Shown here piece after piece: positions 51,501-60,009 of a stretch of 64,000 bases of DNA. Where the stretch lies: assembly GCA_041397365.1 (NCBI GenBank), contig JAWKWT010000002.1:310001-374000 (forward strand), written 5' to 3'. The notes below the pieces were generated by a model. That model saw only the letters and a list, made by a program, of their open reading frames with translations, had not been told where the DNA came from and did not search any database. Numbering within the stretch: position 1 is the first letter of the stretch; each line of letters begins with the position of its first letter. Both the position numbers and the translations under genes were made by a program. Origin of the DNA: P52-10 sp041397365. Its GTDB lineage: Bacteria; Pseudomonadota; Alphaproteobacteria; Rhizobiales; Xanthobacteraceae.

Positions 51501-52754
51501 ATGCTCGACCGCACCACGACGACCTCCGCCCTTCCTGCGCCGCCTGCGGAACGCATGACAGCCGCGGAGCGGCGCAATCTCATCCTGCTCACCTGCTGTC
51601 AGGCGGTCGGCCAGGCGTGCAACACGATGATGTTTGCCGCCACGGGCCTTTCGGTCATCACCTTCTACCATCGTCACGATCTCGCGAACCTGCCGGTGAC
51701 GATGCAACATATCGGCGTGATGCTGTGGGTGTTCCCCGCCGCCCTTCTGATGCAGCGCGTGGGCCGCAGCATCGGTTTCCGGGTCGGCTCGCTGTTCGGG
51801 ATGCTCGGCGGAAGCGTCGTCGCGCTCGGGCTTTACGTCGGCAGTCTTTTCATCATGTGCCTCGGCGGCGTGATCCTGGGATACGCCGTCAGCTGCTTGC
51901 AGATGTACAGGTTCGCCGCCGCAGAGCTTGTCTCGCCGCGCTTTCGGGCGCAGGCGATTTCATGGGTGACGGCGGGCGGCGTCGCAGCCGCGATCATCGG
52001 ACCGACGGCGGTCCGCTGGAGCCACGATCTCCTGATGCCGCTATATGTCGGCACATTTGCGACGCTTGTCGCGTTTCATGTCGTGGTTTTCACGATCATG
52101 TCGTTCATCACGTTTCCGGATGTGAAGAATGACGCGCCGTCCGAGGCGGCTGCCGTCACCGATGCGCGCCCGCTTCTTGAAATCGCCTCGCAGCCGAAAT
52201 TCATGGCGTCGGCGCTGAGCGGCATGATCGCGTTCGGAACCATGTCCTTCATCATGAGCGCATCGCCGCTTGCGATCGTCGGATGCGGATTGCCTCACGC
52301 CGAGGCGCATTGGGTGATCCTCCTCCATGTGCTCGGAATGTTTGTGCCCTCGTTCTTCACCGGCAATCTCATCAACAGATTCGGCGTCACCAACGTCATG
52401 GCCGTCGGGGTCGCGCTGATGCTCTTCGGCGTAGGTGTTGCATTGAGCGGGCTGTCGGAATGGCATTTCCGCGTGGCGCTGACCGCCAATGGGATCGGCT
52501 GGAATTTCCTGTTCATCGGCGCGACGACGCTGCTGACGAGCTGCTATCGTCCCAGCGAGCGGGGAAAGACACAGGCGTTGAACGATTTCCTCGTGTTCGG
52601 AACCACGGCTACGTCGAGCTTCATGGCAGGATATCTCCAGGAGCACTGGGGCTGGTTTCCGCTCAACACATTCTCGATCGCGTTGCTCGCCATCGCCGTC
52701 TTCGCCGTATTCTGGCTGCGCATGCAGGACCGGCGGTCCGCCGAACTCGCCTGA
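51501..52754 (+). CDS. Major facilitator superfamily transporter
   Basis: This 417-residue protein has 12 predicted membrane segments, a central cytosolic loop (about 200-220) and the usual MFS signature between helices 2 and 3 in modified form (LLMQRVGRSIGFRVGSLFGM). The helix 8-9 loop (TGNLINRFGVTNVMAVGVAL) mirrors it. Substrate and direction cannot be told. The YCaR/proteobacterial group of such 12-helix transporters, often next to AraC regulators, includes drug and metabolite exporters. It converges on the aldehyde dehydrogenase gene with 31 bases between stops. Confidence 0.92.
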   Translation: MLDRTTTTSALPAPPAERMTAAERRNLILLTCCQAVGQACNTMMFAATGLSVITFYHRHDLANLPVTMQHIGVMLWVFPAALLMQRVGRSIGFRVGSLFGMLGGSVVALGLYVGSLFIMCLGGVILGYAVSCLQMYRFAAAELVSPRFRAQAISWVTAGGVAAAIIGPTAVRWSHDLLMPLYVGTFATLVAFHVVVFTIMSFITFPDVKNDAPSEAAAVTDARPLLEIASQPKFMASALSGMIAFGTMSFIMSASPLAIVGCGLPHAEAHWVILLHVLGMFVPSFFTGNLINRFGVTNVMAVGVALMLFGVGVALSGLSEWHFRVALTANGIGWNFLFIGATTLLTSCYRPSERGKTQALNDFLVFGTTATSSFMAGYLQEHWGWFPLNTFSIALLAIAVFAVFWLRMQDRRSAELA

Positions 52755-52785
52755 CGCACGATCGTTTCGCAACGCCGTCCGATCA

Positions 52786-54207
52786 TCATACTCTGTGAGA
52801 GACGTTTTTGACGACCGTGTAGGACTCCAGTCCTTCAACGCCGCCCTCGCGTCCGTAACCGCTGTCTTTCACGCCTCCGAACGGCACTTCGGCAATCGAG
52901 GCAACGAAATGATTGATGGCGACGTTGCCGACGTCGATCTCGGTTGAGATGCGGTCGGCATTTGCCGCCGAATGCGTGAAAGCGTAGGCGGCAAGTCCAT
53001 ATGGCAGGCTGTTCGCCTTCTGGATCGCTTCATCGAGATCGCGCACCGGATTAATCAGCGCCAGCGGGCCGAATGGCTCGTCCCGCATCGCCAGCGCCTC
53101 GTCCGGCACATCCGATAGAACCGTCAGCGGATAATAATGTCCCCGATTGCCCGCTCGGGTGCCGCCCGCGAGCACGTTGGCTCCCTTGCTTCTTGCATCG
53201 GCAACGAGCGTCTCCATCGCGGTCAAGCGCCGATCGTTCGCCAGAGGCCCGATCCGGGTGGATGCGTCCAGGCCGTTGCCGAGCTTCAGCGACGCCGACT
53301 TTTCGGCAAACGACTCGGCGAAGCGCTTGTAGATATTTTCCTGAACGAAGAACCTCGTCGGCGCGACGCAGACCTGTCCCGCATTGCGCGATTTGGCAAC
53401 GGCGGAGATCGCACCCGTCGCAACGGGATCGACATCGCCGCAAACGATCACCGGCCCATGACCACCAAGCTCCATGATCGACGGTTTCATCGACCGGCCC
53501 GCCATTGCAGCAAGATTCTTTCCGACAATGGTGGAGCCGGTAAACGTCACCATGCGAATGGCCGGGTGCGGAATGAGATATCCGGAAACCTCCGACGGCA
53601 CGCCGAACACCAGATTAAGCACGCCGGGCGGCAGACCGGCATCGTGAAACGCGCGCACCAGCTCGACGCTCGTTCCCGGTGTTTCCTCCGACGCCTTGAG
53701 GATGATCGAGCAGCCGACTGAAAGAGCGCCGGCGACTTTGCGCACGGGCGAACTCATCGGAAAATTCCACGGCGTGAACGCGGCGACCGGGCCGATCGGC
53801 TGGCGCAGAACCGAATGGCGCATCCCCGCTTCGCTCGGAATGATTCGGCCATAGACGCGGCGGCCTTCGTTGGCATCCCAGTCGATGATGTCGCAGGCGC
53901 GAAGCACTTCCAGTCGCGACTGATCGAGCGGTTTCCCCTGCTCGAGCGTCATGGTCGTCGCGATGCTCTCGGCGCGATCGCGGATCAGTCCGGATGCTTT
54001 CAGGATGATGTTGGCGCGCTCCACCGGCGAGGTCCGCCGCCAGAGACGAAAACCTCGCTCCGCCGAGCTCAGGGCGTCATCGAGATCGCCGGTCGTCGCA
54101 TGCGGAACGGTCGCAATCACTGATTCATCGGCCGGATTCAGCACCGGCTGTCCCTCGGCCACCTTCCAATGACCGTCGATATACATCTTCAATTCGGGAT
54201 AGCTCAT
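52786..54207 (-). CDS. Aldehyde dehydrogenase (succinate-semialdehyde type, likely NAD-dependent)
   Basis: This 473-residue dehydrogenase has TPWNFPMSSPVRKVAGALSV (Asn148), the catalytic Glu246 in PSIMELGGHGPVIV and nucleophile Cys280 in NAGQVCVAPTR, and TFTGST for the cofactor. EVPFGGVKDSGYGREGGVEG and the DEPFGPLALI segment match the GabD-like group. The substrate is some semialdehyde or acyl aldehyde. It lies 101 bases downstream of the Bug gene on the same strand, which itself follows the arylsulfatase gene, so the three may form one catabolic operon. Confidence 0.93.
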   Translation of the reverse strand: MSYPELKMYIDGHWKVAEGQPVLNPADESVIATVPHATTGDLDDALSSAERGFRLWRRTSPVERANIILKASGLIRDRAESIATTMTLEQGKPLDQSRLEVLRACDIIDWDANEGRRVYGRIIPSEAGMRHSVLRQPIGPVAAFTPWNFPMSSPVRKVAGALSVGCSIILKASEETPGTSVELVRAFHDAGLPPGVLNLVFGVPSEVSGYLIPHPAIRMVTFTGSTIVGKNLAAMAGRSMKPSIMELGGHGPVIVCGDVDPVATGAISAVAKSRNAGQVCVAPTRFFVQENIYKRFAESFAEKSASLKLGNGLDASTRIGPLANDRRLTAMETLVADARSKGANVLAGGTRAGNRGHYYPLTVLSDVPDEALAMRDEPFGPLALINPVRDLDEAIQKANSLPYGLAAYAFTHSAANADRISTEIDVGNVAINHFVASIAEVPFGGVKDSGYGREGGVEGLESYTVVKNVSHRV

Positions 54208-54308
54208 GGCATGTCTCAACGTCGTGTCATTGGCGGACCAGAGGGCTGCGGATCATTGGCGATGATCCGCCCCTGGGAGATGGGATCGGGAAAGAACTCG
54301 TGACGGCG

Positions 54309-55292
54309 TCAGTTCACCGTGGCCCCGGACTTCTCGACCAGTTTCCGGAATTTTTCGATTTCGCCCTTGTAGAAACCGCGAAGCTTGTCCTTCGAGATCC
54401 CGGTCATGATGATCGCGCCGCCATCCTGAAAATACTTCACGATCTCGGGGTCCTTCATGACGGCAGCTACTGCGTCCGCCATGCGGTCCACGATCGGCTG
54501 AGGCGTCTTTGCGGGGAACGCGATCGTCGCCCAAGAACTGATGACGATGTCGGGGAATCCGAGTTCTGTGGTCGTCGGCACATTTGGAAGGCTCGGCAGC
54601 CGCTCGGCGCTCGTCACGGCAAGCGGCAGCAAAGCGCCGGACTCGAGCTGGTTCTTGACGGGTATCAGATTGTCGAACATGACGTCGATCGCTCCCGACA
54701 GAACGTCGGACATTGCCGGCGCGGCTCCCTTGTAGGGTACGTGCTGCATGCGGATGCCGGTCGAAATCGAGATCAGTTCGCCTGCCAGATGGTGCGCCGT
54801 TCCGATGCCGGGGGAGGAAAAATTCAGCTTGCCGGGGTTCTTTTTCGCATAGTCGATGAATTCCTTGAACGTCTTGTACGGCTTCGACGGGTTCGTCGCG
54901 ATGATGAGCGGCGACATCGTGATGCCATGCACGGGCTCGAACGACGTCAAGGGATCATAGGAGAGCTTCTTGTGCAGCGAGACGTTGACCGCCATCGGCG
55001 CGGCGGCTCCATACACGAAGGTGTAGCCGTCCGGCTTCGCATTTGCGACCGCCTCCGCGCCGACGATCCCGCCTGCGCCGGGCTTGTTCTCGATGACCAC
55101 CGTCTGGCCGAGGTTCTCGGAGAGCTTCTTTGCGATCATTCGCGCACCGATATCGGCCAGCCCTCCCGGCGGGAACGGTACGACCCAGGTGATCGGCCTG
55201 TTCGGATAGGTCTCGGCCCGAACGGTCGGAATGGCAGCGCCAAGGATGGCGATCGACAGGCCCAGGGCAGCCGTCAGCGATGCAATGTTCAT
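54309..55292 (-). CDS. Bug-type TTT-family solute-binding protein
   Basis: The 327-residue periplasmic protein has a signal peptide (MNIASLTAALGLSIAILGAA, cleaved near VRA) and Bug blocks: YPNRPITWVVPFPPGGLADI, VIENKPGAGGIVGAEAVANA, KPDGYTFVYG, LNFSSPGIGTAHHLAGELIS, MQHVPYKGAAPAMSDVLSGA. It lies 57 bases downstream of the arylsulfatase gene and 101 bases upstream of the aldehyde dehydrogenase gene. A sulfated or desulfated aromatic acid is a reasonable guess for its ligand, on context only. Confidence 0.92.
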   Translation of the reverse strand: MNIASLTAALGLSIAILGAAIPTVRAETYPNRPITWVVPFPPGGLADIGARMIAKKLSENLGQTVVIENKPGAGGIVGAEAVANAKPDGYTFVYGAAAPMAVNVSLHKKLSYDPLTSFEPVHGITMSPLIIATNPSKPYKTFKEFIDYAKKNPGKLNFSSPGIGTAHHLAGELISISTGIRMQHVPYKGAAPAMSDVLSGAIDVMFDNLIPVKNQLESGALLPLAVTSAERLPSLPNVPTTTELGFPDIVISSWATIAFPAKTPQPIVDRMADAVAAVMKDPEIVKYFQDGGAIIMTGISKDKLRGFYKGEIEKFRKLVEKSGATVN

Positions 55293-55349
55293 GATTGCGA
55301 TACTCCGGTCTTGATTTGAAAGAATGAAAGCCAGATCGGCAGACGGCGG

Positions 55350-57599
55350 TCAGCCCTTGCCGTAGGCTGAATCTGCCGCGAAGGCGCCGCTCTCGACGAT
55401 CACGTCATGGATGGTGCCCGTATAGCGGAACGCGCCATGACGGTCCTTCAGGTCCCAGCTCACCGGGCCGCGACGATCGAGCCCGATGTCCATGCCCTCG
55501 TGAAAGCCTGACATCATCGTCGGGCTGAGATTGGTCCAGTCAGTGACGCCGCCGTCATCGACCAACAAACGACCGCGACCACGCCGGGCGCCGAGCGCTT
55601 CATATTCGAGGATTGCGATTCTTTCGCCGGGTGCAATGTGAGGTCCTTCCAGCGCGCTGTGCTCCCCAAACCCGTTGTAGAAGAGGCGCAGGCGATCGTC
55701 CTCGACATACAGCACCAGCCCGCCGGAGACATCGCCGATGGCGACCAGCACGCCGCTATCGCCCTTCGCGCAGCGCAGATTGACGGAAATCCGATACGAG
55801 CGATCGGCAATCAGCGGCTGAATCACGCCGCGGTGAATCGATTGCGTGTTCGGCAGGAAGCGTCGCCGTCCGGATGCCGCCGGCCGCTGATGCGGCGCCA
55901 ATTCGCTCAGCGTCTGGAACGGCGTGCGGCTGTCGAGCGGGTAAACCATGTTTGCCCACGCGGCCTTGTCGAAAGCCTGAACCAGCTCCTTCAGCTTGGC
56001 GGGATGTTGCAGGGCCAGATTGGCGCTTTCAGAAAAGTCGTCGCCCTGGAAATGCAGTGTCCAATTGTCGAAGTCGATCGGATGCCCCTTCTTCTGCAAC
56101 GAGATCGCGATCCAGCCGTCATCGTAATAGGCGCGGTTCGCCCAGCATTCGTAATACTGGGTGGTTCGCGGAGACGGGACGCCGGCATCCGCCAAGATCG
56201 GCGCGATGCTCTTTCCATGCATGTCGGGAACCGGCTTGCCATGGATCTCGGTGAGCGGAGAAACGCCGGTCATTTCCAGCAATGTCGGCATCACATCCGT
56301 GACGTGCGCGAACTGACTGCGAACGACGCCGGTATCCTTCAGCTTGTTGGGCCATGAAATGATGAAGCTCACGCGCCTGCCGCCGCCGCCCGTGTAGGTC
56401 TTGTACGAAGGAAACGGCGTGTTCGAAACCTGTCCCCACCCCGAAGGATAGAGCGACGTCGCGCGGGACGTGCCGACGATATCGGCGCGCGTGACATCGA
56501 CGTCGACCGCAAGCGGGGTGAGACCACCCGAACGGCGATTGAAATTGACCATGCCGGACGGACCGGCCGAACTCGACCCGCCATTGTCGGAGGACAGGAC
56601 GAAGATGGTGTTGTCCAGTTCACCCATCTTCTCGAGATGCGCCACCAGCCGGCCGATATTCTGATCGGCGCAATCGAGAACGGCTGCATATGCCTCCATA
56701 TGCCGCGCGAACAACTGCTTCTGATCGTCCGGAAGGTCGTCCCACGCCGGCACCTCCGGATCGCGGTCCGACAGCACCGTGTCGGCGGGGATGATGCCAA
56801 GCTCTTTCTGACGCGCGAACCGGGCAGCCCGCATCCGGTCCCAACCCTCGTCGTAGCGCCCTCGGTACTTCGCAAGATCCTCGTCTTTCGCCTGCAACGG
56901 CGAATGCACGGCATTGTTGGCAACGTACAGGAAGAACGGCTGATCCTGATCCTGATTCCGAATATCGGAGATGAAACCGATCGCCTTGTCCATCCAGTCG
57001 TCGGTCGCGTAATATCCCTCCGGATAGCTGTCGATCGGCGCGACGATGTTGTTGTAGAGAATCCGCGCCGGGAAGAAGTACCCCGTCTCTGACTCAAGAA
57101 ATCCATAGAACCGGTCGAAGCCGCGATAGGTCGGCCATGACGTGTTTGGCGTAATGCTGTTCGGCGAGTTATGCCACTTGCCGACCGCAACCGTCGCGTA
57201 ACCGGCCGCACGGAATGTCTCCGCCATTGTCGGCGTATCGAGCGGCATCTCTCCCGAATAGCCCGGAAATCCGGGATTGTTCGTCGCAAGCCAGCCCGTC
57301 GAGACCGAGTGAGCATTCCGGCCGGTGAGCAGCGCAGCGCGCGCGGGCGAGCAGATCGGGTGAGACGTATAGTTGTTGAACCGAATGCCGCGCTGGGCGA
57401 GCGCATCCGCATTCGGCGTCGCGATCTCCGAGCCGTAGCAGCCGAGATCCGACCACCCCATATCGTCCATGAAGATGACGACGACGTTCGGACTTCCCTT
57501 CGCGGCCTTCGCCGGCACATTCCAGTGCGGTACGGATTCTTCGCGCGTACGACCGATCTTTCCGGGAAATCCGGGATAAGTTTCTGGATTGGTTGTCAT
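55350..57599 (-). CDS. Type I arylsulfatase (formylglycine-dependent), apparently cytosolic
   Basis: This 749-residue sulfatase shows NVVVIFMDDMGWSDLGCYGS (Asp45 and Asp46 bind Ca), the formylglycine motif HPICSPARAALLTGR (Cys83 and Arg87), VAVGKWHNSPNSIT and VLSSDNGGSSSAGPSGM. The C-terminal 200 residues (from about 540) form a beta-rich segment (GVIQPLIADRSYRISVNLRC; GGLVLYVEDDRLRLFYNGFG). No signal peptide is visible, as in Pseudomonas AtsA. A separate formylglycine-generating enzyme is required and is not in the window. ATG 57599 has GGGTGGG about 4 bases upstream. It heads a likely operon with Bug and aldehyde dehydrogenase genes. Confidence 0.93.
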   Translation of the reverse strand: MTTNPETYPGFPGKIGRTREESVPHWNVPAKAAKGSPNVVVIFMDDMGWSDLGCYGSEIATPNADALAQRGIRFNNYTSHPICSPARAALLTGRNAHSVSTGWLATNNPGFPGYSGEMPLDTPTMAETFRAAGYATVAVGKWHNSPNSITPNTSWPTYRGFDRFYGFLESETGYFFPARILYNNIVAPIDSYPEGYYATDDWMDKAIGFISDIRNQDQDQPFFLYVANNAVHSPLQAKDEDLAKYRGRYDEGWDRMRAARFARQKELGIIPADTVLSDRDPEVPAWDDLPDDQKQLFARHMEAYAAVLDCADQNIGRLVAHLEKMGELDNTIFVLSSDNGGSSSAGPSGMVNFNRRSGGLTPLAVDVDVTRADIVGTSRATSLYPSGWGQVSNTPFPSYKTYTGGGGRRVSFIISWPNKLKDTGVVRSQFAHVTDVMPTLLEMTGVSPLTEIHGKPVPDMHGKSIAPILADAGVPSPRTTQYYECWANRAYYDDGWIAISLQKKGHPIDFDNWTLHFQGDDFSESANLALQHPAKLKELVQAFDKAAWANMVYPLDSRTPFQTLSELAPHQRPAASGRRRFLPNTQSIHRGVIQPLIADRSYRISVNLRCAKGDSGVLVAIGDVSGGLVLYVEDDRLRLFYNGFGEHSALEGPHIAPGERIAILEYEALGARRGRGRLLVDDGGVTDWTNLSPTMMSGFHEGMDIGLDRRGPVSWDLKDRHGAFRYTGTIHDVIVESGAFAADSAYGKG

Positions 57600-57802
57600 C
57601 TGCCCACCCACTGAAAGCTTTCCGAAAAACCTTCGGAAGCCAGACCATTGCACTCGCGCAAAAGCCTTGCGACCACGAGAACTGTTCGGTTTTCAGTATG
57701 GCGAGGCGGCCGCAAGCCGTCATTCGAACAATCACAAAATTCCGCCTGATGGAATTTGCGGCAACGGCGCAAGCATGTTCACGCGCCGATTCACCCAGGC
57801 TG

Positions 57803-58615
57803 CTATTTGACCCGTCTTGAATAATTTGACCGTTCGAGGTCCCTGGACACGTCACTGGCAAGCTTCTTCAACGGCTCAAGATAATGCTTGACCACATCAG
57901 CGGAGTTGATCGCCGATCGGTAGTAACGCATCGACACCGTGGCGACGATGTTTCCGTCATAAAGAATCGGTGCGGCGAGGCCGCCGACACGATCCCTGAG
58001 CACGACCGAACGAAGCGCATAGCCCTGCCCCCGCACAGTGCGGACCATTGTGCGCAGAGCTTCCACGTCCTGCGCTTGCGCGTTTTCCGGATGCGATGGA
58101 TTCCGAAGCGTTTCGATGATCAGCTTGCGTTCAGTATTGGAGCAGAACGCCAGATAGACGTGGCCATGCGCTGTCGTCAGCATCGGCATCCTGGTGCCGA
58201 GACTCGGAATGTTGGTCGATATCGGACTTTGCGCGGAGGTGCTGTATCGCAGGCGCAGCGCACCCCGGTGAAACGTCGCGATCCCGACCGGCCATTTGTA
58301 TGTCGATGTAAAGAAGTCCAGATGTTCCCGTGCAGCCAGAACCGCCCGGTCCGTATATGTGAAGCCGATGGAAAGGCGCAGCACCCTCTCCGTCAACGCA
58401 TATCCCACGCTCCGCGAGACCTGCCGCACATATCCCGACTGTTTCAGCGTTTGCAGCAGCCTGACGATGGTCGGCTTCGGAAGGCCGGTCATCTTTTGCA
58501 GGCTTGCGAGATCGGCGCTTCCTCGCGCACTGACAGCTTCAAGCAGTTGCAGGGTGCGCGCCGCCGCACGGACCGTGTTGCCCGCTTTCGTCTTTGAAGA
58601 CCTCGCCTCTTTCAT
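57803..58615 (-). CDS. IclR family transcriptional regulator
   Basis: This 270-residue regulator has an IclR winged helix (about 15-75; RAAARTLQLLEAVSARGSAD, LQKMTGLPKPTIVRLLQTLK, QSGYVRQVSRSVGYALTERV) and an effector domain (about 85-255; KWPVGIATFHRGALRLRYST, GTRMPMLTTAHGHVYLAF, GGLAAPILYDGNIVATVSMR). ATG 58615 is used; a TTG two codons upstream is possible. It lies about 200 bases upstream of the arylsulfatase gene on the same strand, so it is the natural regulator of that set. Confidence 0.92.
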   Translation of the reverse strand: MKEARSSKTKAGNTVRAAARTLQLLEAVSARGSADLASLQKMTGLPKPTIVRLLQTLKQSGYVRQVSRSVGYALTERVLRLSIGFTYTDRAVLAAREHLDFFTSTYKWPVGIATFHRGALRLRYSTSAQSPISTNIPSLGTRMPMLTTAHGHVYLAFCSNTERKLIIETLRNPSHPENAQAQDVEALRTMVRTVRGQGYALRSVVLRDRVGGLAAPILYDGNIVATVSMRYYRSAINSADVVKHYLEPLKKLASDVSRDLERSNYSRRVK

Positions 58616-58699
58616 CTGCAAAACACGCTTCTACAAAGCGGCCGGCTGATTCCAGGCATCGCCATTATCCGGCCAATCTTCTGTTTCGCTTCGACGCCC

Positions 58700-59789
58700 T
58701 CAGCGCCGAACCTCGTAGTAGAGATTTCCCGGATCGCGGAAATCATGCATCGTGAACCGAGTGAACCCTGCTTGACGGCTCATCCGCTCGGCAACTTCCG
58801 GATTGAAACCCAGCGTTCCAAGTCCAGCACCACCCGGCTCGGACATGGCCGACGCCATGCAGGAGAACAGCGAAAATCCGTACATCATCGCCAGCATCGG
58901 ATTGCGAAGATTGTCCTCGAATCTCGACTTCGAACGGATGTCCTTGATAAACCAGGTGCCATCGTCCCGCAGCCTCCGGTAGATTTCGTCGATGGCCTTC
59001 TGCGGCTGGGTCATATCATGAATGCAGTCGAACGTAACGATCAGATCGTAGCGTTCATCGGTCGGAAATTTTTCGGCCGGCGCGACGAAGGCATAAACGT
59101 TGTCGAGACCATATTCGGCGGCGCGCCGCTCGATATGCGCGACCGAATGTTTGCTCGGGTCGATGGCGTGAAAGGTCGAATTCGGGAAGGCCTTCGCCAT
59201 GGCGAGAACAAGCGCCCCATCGCCACTGCCGACATCCGCCATCAATGCGCCGCGCGCAAGTTTCTCCTGCACGCCGTCCAGCGCCGGAAGCATCTTCGGT
59301 ATGACCTGCTTCTCGGCCGACTTTCGATGCCGCTCCTCGCTTTTTGTAACCCCCTCCATACCTTCCGACTCGTAGGTTTTGCCGATGCCCGTGCGAAAGG
59401 ACTCGATCAAACCTTCAATCTGCTTTGGCGAATACCCCCCGGCGAAGCTGTCCGCCGCAAAAGCGCGGGACGATTTGTCGGCCAACAGGTCATTGGCCTC
59501 GGCGGGAAGCCGGAAGCTGTCATTCCCGCAATAGATCAGCACGCGCGGCCGCTTGAAGTCGCATCCACTCAAGAAGCCAACGCGGATGCAGGCCGGTCTT
59601 CGCCGCAAGAGCATCCGCCGTCAAGGCTCCCGCATCGGCCATCGCGGCGAACAGGCCTAGTCTATGTCCAACATGGATCATGGCCGCAACAGTTTCCGCC
59701 TGCCGGTACTGCCAGATCATGCCCGCGTAATCCCTGGCGGAATTGCTGCGCGAGTCAGAAGTCGGAGGAGCTTCTGCATTCTCGGTCAT
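58700..59789 (-). pseudogene. SAM-dependent methyltransferase with a winged-helix N-terminus, one frameshift
   Basis: The N-terminal frame starts MTENAEAPPTSDSRSNSARD and holds the dimerisation/winged-helix segment (ETVAAMIHVGHRLGLFAAMA, AAKTGLHPRWLLEWMRLQAA). Near 59545 the frame slips, and the rest continues in the next frame from RVLIYCGNDSFRLPAEANDL through the SAM-binding motif LMADVGSGDGALVLAMAKAF, FVAPAEKFPTDERYDLIVTF, DCIHDMTQPQKAIDEIYRRL and GDPGNLYYEVRR-like end. Corrected length would be about 362 residues. O- or C-methylation of a small aromatic is typical. The slip is in a GC-rich run and both parts are conserved, so a sequencing error is likely. Confidence 0.82.
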
Positions 59790-59809
59790 TTCATTGGTCC
59801 GTTCATTTC

Positions 59810-60009
59810 ATGCTGAAGGCAGCAAAGCACTTTTTGCCGGACGATCATACTAAATCGCTGGACGCAGGGTATACCTCCATCATCGCACAGGACCTGGCGG
59901 CGGAGCCGATCGTTCGAAAGATAGATCTATCGCGATATCAGATTGTCGTGTTCGCGCGCATAACGCCTCGGCGGGAGAGATCAAGGCCATCGCCGAAGCC
60001 CGCCCCTAG
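59810..60009 (+). pseudogene. Possible short gene remnant in the gap before nrdB
   Basis: A frame from ATG 59810 reads MLKAAKHFLPDDHTKSLDAG, then TSIIAQDLAAEPIVRKIDLS and RYQIVVFA; a one-base shift near 59960 would continue HNASAGEIKAIAEARP to a stop at 60009 that overlaps the nrdB stop. It looks like a protein fragment but I do not recognise it. No ribosome site is seen. It may be a decayed gene, a small unknown protein, or chance. Confidence 0.25.
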
